Source: a virus. From it: a stretch of DNA of 24,927 nucleotides. The notes beneath the pieces were generated by a model, which saw only the letters and a program-made list of their open reading frames with translations, was not told the origin of the DNA and made no database searches. The stretch lies in the IMG/VR virus record IMGVR_UViG_3300046412_000125, positions 1 through 24,927 of that record. One strand, given 5' to 3'. Position numbers and translations under genes: made by a program. Shown piece by piece: positions 12,960 through 21,000 of the stretch (within the stretch, counting starts at the first letter, position 1; each line of letters starts with the position of its first letter).

Positions 12960-13110
12960 GACAGTAAGTAGAACATCTCCTAAGGGAGGACGAAGAGGTT
13001 GCTTAGGACCAGATGGTAAATACTCTATCGAGAATTGCGATGGTTCTTTACAAGCACAAGGTGTTGGTTCTTTGGTAAATCAAGGAGAAAGCACCATTAC
13101 AAGGGAGTAA
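12952..13110 (+). CDS. Small hypothetical protein, 52 aa, two Cys
   Basis: A 52-codon frame runs from ATG 12952 to TAA 13108-13110. The basic, Gly-rich start (MNKTVSRTSPKGGRRGCLGP) is followed by DGKYSIENCDGSLQAQGVGS and a short polar end. The 'GC..dgkYs..CcdGslqaqGvG' pattern looks like a tiny structural protein seen near capsid genes of Bacteroidota phages (memory of similar sequences, not checked). It overlaps the preceding gene by 8 nt and is followed by a 66-nt gap with a late-unit motif. Possibly a virion decoration or scaffold-associated peptide; this is not established. Confidence 0.65.
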   Translation: MNKTVSRTSPKGGRRGCLGPDGKYSIENCDGSLQAQGVGSLVNQGESTITRE

Positions 13111-13135
13111 AAATACAACACATTGTTACACCAAT

Positions 13136-13150
13136 AGTTATCTAATTAGA
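13136..13150 (+). promoter_or_regulatory. Late-unit motif copy before the scaffold gene
   Basis: AGTTATCTAATTA (13136-13148) matches the late-unit motif and contains the 12-bp palindrome ATCTAATTAGAT (13139-13150). It is followed by an AT-rich leader (TTATTAATTAATTAATCC) up to ATG 13177. It lies in the only sizeable gap before the highly expressed scaffold-capsid pair. Confidence 0.4.
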
Positions 13151-13176
13151 TTATTAATTAATTAATCCAAATATAT

Positions 13177-13653
13177 ATGAACGCTAAAGACGTAGTTGAA
13201 AAACTAAAAGAAGTATTACTTGGAGCTACAGAAGAGGTTGTTGAGACCCCAGCTGTAGAAGAGCAAGTAGAACTTCAAGAAGAAGTTGCAACTGACGAGG
13301 TTCAAGAAGAAGTAAAAGAAGAATTGGCTGAGGATGCTGTTTCTGAAGATGCTCCAGTTGAAGCTCAATATGCAACTAAAGAGGAATTGAATCAAGAAAT
13401 CGCTCAATTAAGAGCTATGATTGACGAGATTATGTCTGGAATGGGAGCTGAAGCTTCTAAGGACGCTCCTCAAGAACTTTCTGCTGACGAAGTAGAACAA
13501 CCTCAAGAAGAGGTAGAATTATCGGCTGATGAAGTTGCTGAAATTAAGCACAACCCAGAAGCTATGGTTGAAAACAAAGAATTGAACTTATATGCTCAAT
13601 CTAGAAAACAATCAACCTTTGACAAAGTATTATCTAAAATCTCTAATAAATAA
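13177..13653 (+). CDS. Acidic head scaffolding-like protein, 158 aa
   Basis: A very acidic 158-residue protein, dominated by Glu/Val repeats in residues 15-60 (EEVKEELAEDAVSEDAPVEA). A coiled-coil segment follows (~64-92, ATKEELNQEIAQLRAMIDEI), then a second acidic stretch and a basic C-terminus (RKQSTFDKVLSKISNK). Low-complexity acidic sequence with a coiled coil and a basic end, encoded just before the major capsid gene, is typical of scaffolding proteins, whose basic tail binds the capsid inner face. The upstream XkdF-like protease would be expected to degrade it. The MCP starts 5 nt downstream. The assignment rests on composition and position. Confidence 0.75.
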   Translation: MNAKDVVEKLKEVLLGATEEVVETPAVEEQVELQEEVATDEVQEEVKEELAEDAVSEDAPVEAQYATKEELNQEIAQLRAMIDEIMSGMGAEASKDAPQELSADEVEQPQEEVELSADEVAEIKHNPEAMVENKELNLYAQSRKQSTFDKVLSKISNK

Positions 13654-13658
13654 ACAAA

Positions 13659-14567
13659 ATGGCTACTACTACTAGTATTACTACTACTTACGCTGGAGAA
13701 TCGGCTTCTAAATACATCGCTGCTGCTCTTCTCTCTGCTTCTACTATCGAAAAAGGATTAGTTGAAGTAAAACCAAACATTAAGTACAAAGAAGTTATCA
13801 AGAAACTCGCTACGGGAGACTTGTTAGCTGACGGAACTTGCGATTTCTCTGCAACTTCTACTGTTACTTTGACTGAAAGAATCTTAACTCCAAAAGAGTT
13901 ACAAGTAAACCTACAATTGTGCAAGGCCGATTTTAGATCGGACTGGGATGCGATTTCTATGGGATACTCTGCTTTCGATTCTTTACCTCCATCTTTCGCT
14001 GATTTCTTAATCGCTCACGTTGCTGCTAAAGTAGCTGAGAAGAATGAGCAAAACATCTGGGCTGGAGTTTCTTCTAACTCTGGAGAATTCGACGGATTCT
14101 TAACTTTAGCTGCTGCTGATGCAGACGTAGTTGATGTTACTGGAGCTGTTGGAGGAATCACTAATTCTAACGTTATCGCTGAATTAGGTAAAGTAAGAGA
14201 TGCTATTCCTAACTCTATCTACAGCAAAGAAGACTTATCTATCAAAGTTGCTCCAAACGTAGCAAAAGCTTACATCGCTGCTCAAGCTGCTTTAGGATAT
14301 GCTAACCTTTACCACGATGGTAAATCTAACTTAAACTTTGAAGGAATCGCTTTAGAAGTATGTGACGGAATGACTGCTTCTTATATGGTTGCTTCTCAGA
14401 AATCAAACCTTTACTTCGGTACTGGATTGTTATCTGACCACAACGAAGTTAAAGTTATTGATATGGCTGACTTAGACGGATCTCAAAACGTACGTATCGT
14501 AATGAGATTGACTGCTGGTGTTCAGTACGGAATCGGTTCTGAAATCGTTCTTTATACTCCATCATAG
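13659..14567 (+). CDS. Major capsid protein (HK97-fold type)
   Basis: A 302-residue protein starting MATTTSITTTYAGESASKYI. It has GLVEVKPNIKYKEVI, LTPKELQVNLQLCKADFRSD, an ADFLIAHVAAKVAEKNEQNI helix, then DGFLTLA, the SIKVAPNVAKAYIAAQAALG helix and a C-terminal strand-rich part ending IGSEIVLYTPS. The length, spine-helix layout, place after protease and scaffold, and the codon bias fit an HK97-fold capsid protein. Ala is almost always GCT, Ile often ATC and Asn AAC, suggesting selection for high expression. An intrinsic terminator 24 nt after the stop ends the head unit. I see no clear Ig-like insertion. Confidence 0.88.
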   Translation: MATTTSITTTYAGESASKYIAAALLSASTIEKGLVEVKPNIKYKEVIKKLATGDLLADGTCDFSATSTVTLTERILTPKELQVNLQLCKADFRSDWDAISMGYSAFDSLPPSFADFLIAHVAAKVAEKNEQNIWAGVSSNSGEFDGFLTLAAADADVVDVTGAVGGITNSNVIAELGKVRDAIPNSIYSKEDLSIKVAPNVAKAYIAAQAALGYANLYHDGKSNLNFEGIALEVCDGMTASYMVASQKSNLYFGTGLLSDHNEVKVIDMADLDGSQNVRIVMRLTAGVQYGIGSEIVLYTPS

Positions 14568-14591
14568 TCATAGAGTAAAGCAATAATCTAT

Positions 14592-14630
14592 AAGGGTGGG
14601 TAAGCCAAACGAGCCTACTCACCCTTTTTT
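14592..14630 (+). terminator. Intrinsic terminator after the major capsid gene
   Basis: AAGGGTG(G)GTA at 14592-14602 pairs with TAC(T)CACCCTT at 14616-14625 around a 13-nt loop and continues into TTTTTT. Strong terminator between capsid and tail tube genes. Confidence 0.85.
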
Positions 14631-14653
14631 AATAACTAATAAAACATATAAAA

Positions 14654-15190
14654 ATGGCTTGTGATAATTTATCTCTTTCAAGAATAGAACCTTGTAAAGA
14701 CTCCGTTGGAGGGATTACTGCTGTTTACTTCATCAACTTTGGCGATAATGGATTAGACATTCAAATGAATGCAACTAACGAGGATGTTATCGATTCTTTT
14801 GGTAACACGGATACTCCAAATGTTAACGTATTCAAATACGAAGTAAAAGGTAGTTCTTCTTTCACTCAAAACATTCAGTCAGATAGAGCAACTGGAACAA
14901 CTGCTTTCGAGCAAGTTCTAGAGCTTACGCTTAAGAAATTAAGCATTGCTGACCACAAAGAACTCAAATTGTTATCTTACTCTAGACCTCACGTTTTAGT
15001 AGAGGATAACAACGGAAATATCTTCTTCGCTGGTAAAGAATATGGTATGGACGTAACTGGTGGTACTATCGTAACTGGTGCTGCTATGAACGAAATGTCT
15101 GGATATACTCTTACCTTAACGGGTATGGAGAAAGCTCCAGCTAACTTCTTAGGAGCAACTATTGCTGCTGCTGGTGGTATCGTAAACTAA
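14654..15190 (+). CDS. Major tail tube protein
   Basis: A 178-residue protein starting MACDNLSLSRIEPCKDSVGG, then AVYFINFGDNGL, FKYEVKGSSSFTQNIQSDRA, TTAFEQVLELTLKKLS and LTLTGMEKAPANFLG. The alternating strand pattern, the central helix after FEQ and the size are typical of siphovirus tail tube proteins, which stack as hexameric rings around the tape measure. It is flanked by two strong terminators, so it forms its own transcription unit, as suits a protein made in many copies. GCT-rich codons resemble those of the capsid gene. No late-unit motif is seen upstream; the leader is A-rich (ACATATAAAAATGG). Confidence 0.75.
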   Translation: MACDNLSLSRIEPCKDSVGGITAVYFINFGDNGLDIQMNATNEDVIDSFGNTDTPNVNVFKYEVKGSSSFTQNIQSDRATGTTAFEQVLELTLKKLSIADHKELKLLSYSRPHVLVEDNNGNIFFAGKEYGMDVTGGTIVTGAAMNEMSGYTLTLTGMEKAPANFLGATIAAAGGIVN

Positions 15191-15212
15191 GAATTTAACA
15201 CTTAGGCAATAG

Positions 15213-15238
15213 AAGGGAGCATTTAGCTCCCTTTTTTT
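15213..15238 (+). terminator. Intrinsic terminator after the tail tube gene
   Basis: AAGGGAGC (15213-15220) pairs perfectly with GCTCCCTT (15226-15233) around ATTTA and is followed by TTTTT. Confidence 0.9.
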
Positions 15239-15260
15239 GTATCTAAAACAAAAAATAGCT

Positions 15261-15280
15261 TTTTCAGTTATCTTATTATG
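15261..15280 (+). promoter_or_regulatory. Late-unit motif copy, ends in the start codon
   Basis: TTTTCAGTTATCTTATTATG is nearly identical to the TerL copy through TTTCAGTTATCTTATT, and here its last three bases are the ATG at 15278. It follows a strong terminator directly, so a new promoter is needed at this point for the portal unit. Confidence 0.5.
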
Positions 15281-15655
15281 ATTAAGTTATTACCAAATAC
15301 CTTAGAGCAAACAATTACAATTGTTCCTAGAACGTTTCCTACTTTCGGAGTGGGATACGATGACGTACAATTGGTAATTACTGAGGACGGAACAAGTAAC
15401 TCTGAAACTATAACAGATCTTTCAGCTTCTGTTTCTAGCGAGTATAGCAACTATGTAACAATTCCAATCACATTCTCTATACTGAAGGAAAACAGCTCTT
15501 ATTTCTTAGAGTTTACAAGGAATGGAAATCTATGGTTTAGAGATAAGGCATATGTTACTAGCCAAACTGATAAAACAGTAACACACACATTAAACACAAA
15601 CAAATATACTGAGTTTGATTCGAGCGTATCTGACGAGTATATTTTTTTAGATTAG
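15278..15655 (+). CDS. Small beta-rich virion protein, 125 aa
   Basis: A 125-residue protein starting MIKLLPNTLEQTITIVPRTF. Almost the whole chain alternates hydrophobic and polar residues in strand-like stretches (YVTIPITFSILKENSSYFLE, KTVTHTLNTNKY) and it ends acidic (SDEYIFLD). It probably forms one beta-sandwich domain. It is the first gene of the portal unit and stops 1 nt before the portal ATG. Position would allow a head-tail or fibre-linked role. I recognise no family; 'structural protein' is an inference from context. Confidence 0.6.
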   Translation: MIKLLPNTLEQTITIVPRTFPTFGVGYDDVQLVITEDGTSNSETITDLSASVSSEYSNYVTIPITFSILKENSSYFLEFTRNGNLWFRDKAYVTSQTDKTVTHTLNTNKYTEFDSSVSDEYIFLD

Positions 15656-15656
15656 T

Positions 15657-17426
15657 ATGAAAAAGAACATTAAGACAAGAACGATAGATTTGTCTAGTAA
15701 AGCTCCTACAAAGGGTTCTACAAGGATTATCAATCTATCTAGCTACCAAACTCCAGAAGTAAAAGAAGTTTACAATAAAGAATGGGTAGCTTACGGAGAA
15801 GACAATAACTATTTTGGCAATCTTATCGATGCTTACTTAGGTAGTCCTACTAATGCTAGATGTATTAATGGTATTGCTGATATGATATACGGTAGAGGTA
15901 TTGAAGCGACTGATAGCAAAGAAAACGCAACTCAGTACGCTAAAATGAAGATGCTTTTACTTGGTAAGGAAATCAGAAAGATAGCTGGTGACTACAAAAT
16001 GCTAGGACAAGCTGCTATTCAAGTGGTTTATAACAAGACTAAGACTGAAATAAAGAAAGTATTACACTTTCCTATGGAGACTCTTAGAGCGGAGAAGGCT
16101 GTAGACGGTACAATCCAAGCTTACTACTACCATCCTAATTGGAAGGAAATAAAACCTTCTGATAAACCTAAAAGAATACCGACTTTTGGTAACGGAAGCA
16201 AAAGAGACTTACAAGAGTTATTTGTACTCAAGCCTTATCGTTCTGGATTCTACTACTACGCTCCAGTAGACTATAACGGATGTTTACAATACGCAGAGCT
16301 AGAGCAAGAGGTATCCAATTATCACATCAACAATATTAAGAATGGTTTACAGCCAAGCTTACTGATTAACTTCAACAACGGAGTTCCTAACGAGGAAACT
16401 CAAGAACTAATAGAAAGAAAGATTTATGATAAGTTTAGTGGAAGCTCAAACGCTGGGAAGTTTATACTTACATTCAATGATAGTGCCGAAACTAAAGCTG
16501 ATCTCGAACCGATTCATTTGCCGGATGCTCACGCTCAATACCAATTCTTAGCAGACGAGAGTAGAGAAAAGATAATGTTAGGACACGGAATTGTTTCTCC
16601 TATCCTTTTAGGTATCAAAGACAATACTGGATTCGGAAATAACGCAGAAGAGCTTAGAACAGCTTCTATCCTTATGGACAACATCGTTATTAGACCTTTC
16701 CAACAAGCAATCATAGACGGATTAAACGAAATATTACACTTCAACGGTATTTACTTAAACCTTTACTTCGTTACTCTACAACCAATCGAGTTCACAGAAC
16801 TTGAGAACATTTCTACTAAGGTTAAGAGAGAAGAAGAGACTGGAGAAAAGCTATCCTCCCAAAAAGAGGAGCTTTGCGACTTCTCAGACGAAGAAGGAGA
16901 AGACCTTCTAAGCCAATTAGAGGGCCTTGGAGAGGTTATCTCTGACGAGTGGGAGTTAGTACACTCAGAAGCTGTAACAAGCGATAATGAGGAGTTTGAT
17001 TTAACTGCTTTAGCTGATGCTAATCCAAACTTAGACTCAACTCAAGATAATAGCGGTTATAAAGTAAGATATGCATACGTTCCATTAAGAAACTCTCCTT
17101 CTAGCAGAAAATTCTGTAAGAGTATGGAAAGTATCACCTCGAGAAGCATTGTCTTTAGAAAGGAGGATATAAACCAAATGTCTTTTAGAGGTGTTAACAA
17201 AGAATTAGGTCACCAAGGTAGAAACTACAGCCTATTCAAGTTTAAAGGTGGTAAGAACTGCCACCACTATTGGGAAAGAAGAGTATATAAGCGTATGGTC
17301 GCTGGTAATACTGTTGTAGATGAGTCTGAAGCATTAGCTGATGGATTCCAAGCTCCAACAAACCCAACAGAAGTAGAAATTAGACCAGTAGATATGCCGG
17401 GAAGAGGGGCATACATTAAAAAATAA
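15657..17426 (+). CDS. Portal protein with Cys/His-containing C-terminal extension
   Basis: A 589-residue protein. Residues ~25-385 match a portal: YGEDNNYFGNLIDAYLGSPT, a GIADMIYGRGIEA stem, KIAGDYKMLGQAAIQVVY, a helical LEQEVSNYHINNIKNGLQPS and LGHGIVSPILLGIKDNTGFG with ELRTASILMDN. The portal is the 12-mer DNA entry ring that docks TerL. An acidic linker (~390-465) leads to a C-terminal domain (468-550) with SSRKFCKSM (C487), FRKEDINQMS, GVNKELGHQG (H519) and GGKNCHHYWERRVYKRM (C535, H536, H537). The Cys/His pattern suggests metal binding and recalls the minor head protein domain of Mu gpF type, possibly fused here (inference). The connector gene follows after 5 nt. Confidence 0.85.
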   Translation: MKKNIKTRTIDLSSKAPTKGSTRIINLSSYQTPEVKEVYNKEWVAYGEDNNYFGNLIDAYLGSPTNARCINGIADMIYGRGIEATDSKENATQYAKMKMLLLGKEIRKIAGDYKMLGQAAIQVVYNKTKTEIKKVLHFPMETLRAEKAVDGTIQAYYYHPNWKEIKPSDKPKRIPTFGNGSKRDLQELFVLKPYRSGFYYYAPVDYNGCLQYAELEQEVSNYHINNIKNGLQPSLLINFNNGVPNEETQELIERKIYDKFSGSSNAGKFILTFNDSAETKADLEPIHLPDAHAQYQFLADESREKIMLGHGIVSPILLGIKDNTGFGNNAEELRTASILMDNIVIRPFQQAIIDGLNEILHFNGIYLNLYFVTLQPIEFTELENISTKVKREEETGEKLSSQKEELCDFSDEEGEDLLSQLEGLGEVISDEWELVHSEAVTSDNEEFDLTALADANPNLDSTQDNSGYKVRYAYVPLRNSPSSRKFCKSMESITSRSIVFRKEDINQMSFRGVNKELGHQGRNYSLFKFKGGKNCHHYWERRVYKRMVAGNTVVDESEALADGFQAPTNPTEVEIRPVDMPGRGAYIKK

Positions 17427-17431
17427 TTATT

Positions 17432-17947
17432 ATGGCAAGTAAAGCATTATTCATATCGACAACTGACTTAAAACGCAAATCTATTATAGATGGTAATGTA
17501 GATGCCGATAAATTAGTACAATTCATCGAGGTAGCACAAGATACACATATCCAAAACTACCTCGGTACTGATCTATATAACAAGTTACAAGCTTTAATCG
17601 TAGGAGGTACTATTGATGACGTAGCAAATGCAGATTACAAGAATCTGCTAAACGATTACATCAAGCCTATGCTTATTTGGTTCTCACAAAGTGCTTACTT
17701 ACCTTTTGCTATGTATCAAATTAGCAACGGAGGTATGTTTAAGCATACTAGCGAAAACTCTGAGACTGTAACGCTTGAAGAAATGAGAGCTTTATTAAAC
17801 AGAGTGACTGAAACAGCTGAGTTCTACACAAGACGTTTCGTAGACTATATGGCTTATCAGTCTACTACATTCCCAGAGTACAACTCCAATTCTAACGGAG
17901 ATATGTATCCAGATAAAGACGTTAACTTCCATTCTTGGGTTCTATAA
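17432..17947 (+). CDS. Head-tail connector/adaptor, DUF6712-like, 171 aa
   Basis: A 171-residue helical protein starting MASKALFISTTDLKRKSIID, then FIEVAQDTHIQNYLGTDLYN, LLNDYIKPMLIWFSQSAYLP and a FYTRRFVDYM helix, ending in a disordered Asn/Ser-rich tail. The 'A...hI..yLGt.Ly..L......lL.dyikp.L.w.....lp' pattern matches the DUF6712 connector family of Bacteroidota phages, analogous to gp6/gp15-type adaptors that sit under the portal. Direct placement after the portal agrees. The stop shares its last base with the next ATG. Confidence 0.75.
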   Translation: MASKALFISTTDLKRKSIIDGNVDADKLVQFIEVAQDTHIQNYLGTDLYNKLQALIVGGTIDDVANADYKNLLNDYIKPMLIWFSQSAYLPFAMYQISNGGMFKHTSENSETVTLEEMRALLNRVTETAEFYTRRFVDYMAYQSTTFPEYNSNSNGDMYPDKDVNFHSWVL

Positions 17948-18066
17948 TGGAGTACAATAGACTGTACAAACCAAAGGAAGAAAATGTTAAGAAGTTAGAA
18001 GCCTTCTTAAAGAAGCTTCCTAATGAAGAAAAGGAAAAGATTAAAATAATTAAAGATTCTAAATAA
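17947..18066 (+). CDS. Small charged protein, 39 aa
   Basis: A 39-codon frame starts at ATG 17947, sharing one base with the preceding TAA, and stops at TAA 18064-18066, just before the fibre ATG at 18068. The peptide is lysine- and glutamate-rich and probably one helix (KKLEAFLKKLPNEEKEKIKI). The tight joins at both ends support translation; without it there would be a 120-nt gap in the unit. Function unknown. Confidence 0.65.
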   Translation: MEYNRLYKPKEENVKKLEAFLKKLPNEEKEKIKIIKDSK

Positions 18067-18067
18067 G

Positions 18068-21000
18068 ATGGGTATAACTCTCACTTCCAAAACAATAAAT
18101 TCAACCTATGACTCACTATTAAAGCTCTCAGATAACGACTCGTTAACGGGAGCTTTTAAAGTAATTACAGATGGTCTAGGAAACGATACTGGTGTTTCAT
18201 TAAACAATACTGGAGACGTTACAATAAGCGGAACGCTAACAGTAAACACAAGAATAAAAACACCATTACTTCAACTTACTGGAGGTACTGGTACACAAGG
18301 AGAAATGTCTTGGAATACTGACGAGGAAACAGTAGATGTAATCCTTAACGGTTCTACGCTTCAATTAGGACAAGAGGTTCACGTTCACGTTAGAAATAAT
18401 TACCAAATAGAAGGAGTTGGTCAAGATATTCCTAATGGAACTCCAGTTTACGTTACTGGGACTTTAGGTGCTTCTGGTAGACTTACTATTGCTCCTATGA
18501 TTGCTAATGGTACTATTTCAGCTGAGTACTTTATAGGAGTTACTACTGAAGATATTGCTTATGATACAGACGGTAAAGTAACTTGGTTCGGTAAAGTTAG
18601 AGGATTCGATACAAGTGGATATACTGAAGGTATTCCATTATACGTATCAGAAACTGTTGCTGGTGGATGGCAAACAACAGAACCTACTGCACCTAATCCT
18701 AAGTTAGAAGTTGCTTTTACTGTAAACCAAAAAAGTAACGGTACTATCTTTGTTAGAGGTAGAAATGGACAATACTTACACGATAATCACGATGTTAAAA
18801 TTACTTCTGTAGCTGATAAGGATTTATTAGTTTACAATAGTACAGACGGCATTTGGGAAAACAGTAAGACTTTAGGGAATATAACAACTGGGACTATTAG
18901 TTCTGGTAATATAACTACAAGCGGATATTTGAGAGGTCCAGAGACTTTTATAATTGACCCTTCTGCTTATGGAAATAATACTGGTTTAGTACAGATATTA
19001 GGAGATTTACGAGTAGATGGTACTACAACTACTGTAAACTCTACTACTGTTACTATAAACGACAAGAATATTGTTTTGGCAGATGAAGCTGAAACTGCTG
19101 GTGATGCAGATGGAGCTGGTATTACAATCAACGGAGCTAATGCTACGCTTACTTATGCTTCTGCTACGGATGATTTTACTTTTAATAAAGACATTGTAGT
19201 AACAAGAGAAAATGATAACTCATTAATAACATTTTTTAGAGGTGGTGATAATCCAACTACTAATGAATTACTAGGGCAGTTTGTTTTTAAAACAGACTTT
19301 GACGGAAATCCACAAACTTGGGCAAGAATCGATATAGATACTAATGATAGTGCGGTTAGAACAGATATGGATTTTTCAGTAAAATCTACTTCTGGGAATA
19401 TAGAAACAGCATTAAAATTGCAAGGTGGTTCTGCAAAGCCAAAGGCGTTTTTTTATAACAGTGTAACCGCTCCTACTTTTATTGGAGATTTAACTGGTAA
19501 TGCTTCTACTGCTTCTAAATGGGCAACTGCTAGAACGATTACATTAGGCGGAGACTTAACTGGTAACGTTTCTATTGATGGTTCTGCTAATGTTACATTA
19601 ACTGCTGCGGTTGTTGATGACTCACATACTCACGACGGTAGATACTACACAGAAACAGAAGCAGACAGTAAGTTTTTATTAAACACAACTGATACGCTTA
19701 CTGGGGATTTAACTGTTACTGGTGAAGCTAATATAAAAAACACTATTTATAGTGAGTTTGGAAGTTCTAATACAGATATTACTGGACTATTGTCTGGGTC
19801 AACTTTTGGAACTTGGATTAAAGGTAGGTCAGCTGGTCACGTTGTGATTGGAATAAGAGATAATGACGACAATGATTCTTTTGCTATTTTAAGCGGTAGT
19901 GGTAATTATAGTGAAGATGATACTTACGACAAATTATTAGCTAGATTTCAAGCTAATGGTGATATAACTTTAGGAGGTAACACTTCTATAAATGGTACTT
20001 TATCAGCTACTGGTTATAATAAATCTAATTGGGATACTGCTTATAGTTGGGGAGATTGGGAAACTGGAGTTACAAAAGCCTTTGTAGATGCTTTAAACGT
20101 AGATGCTAGTACTATTGACAATTTTGACTCACAAGACTTATATCGTAAAGTTTATGGCACGACTTGGGGTTCAACACCGACAACAAAATATATAGAATTT
20201 GAAATACCTTACATTTCTAGTAGTGGTGGTTCTAATTACTACTATATTGACATAATTGGGCATCGTGATATTGGAAACTTAAATAGTCAATTACACTATA
20301 GGTTATACGTTCACTCAAGAGGTGAAGGGGTAAACAATAATACTACTAATTACGACTTGTATAAAATAAACGAGCCAGATAGCGAGAAGTTTGAGTTTTT
20401 CAAATATGGAGGTGGGACAACTGCTAATGTATTCGTTATAAAAGTAGGAGAAGATTATAGCGGAATAGAAATATTAGCAATACCAGCTGAAAACGATATT
20501 AACGCATCTTATTTTAGTTCTACTACAACAGAGCCTACTGGATTAACTGCTGTTCCATTTTCAACAACTAAAATAGGCGGAGGTTTAGTGGTAACTGATG
20601 ACGTAAATATAGATAATGGCGTTCTTAAAATGAACGGAACAATTGTTATTAATAACGACGAGTCATTTAGTTTTAATAAAGGTGGTTCTATTACTGGAGC
20701 TACAACTTCTATTACTGGAGGTCTTTCTGTATCAACTGGTGCTGCTACATTTTCATCCGTTAATACTTTTAATGGCTCTGCTACTTTTAACGATGACATA
20801 ACTCTTAATCATTCAGCTACTGGACAAACTGTCGATGGTATTACTATAACTAATGTAGATGGCGATGGAGTAGACCCTTATACTGGGGTTCTAAGCGTTG
20901 AATCTGGAAATAAACTTACTTGGAATGGTTATGCTTTATTAACCACATTATCAGCTGACGCTTATGTTTCTTCTGGTCCTTCTGGAGATACAATGGAAGG

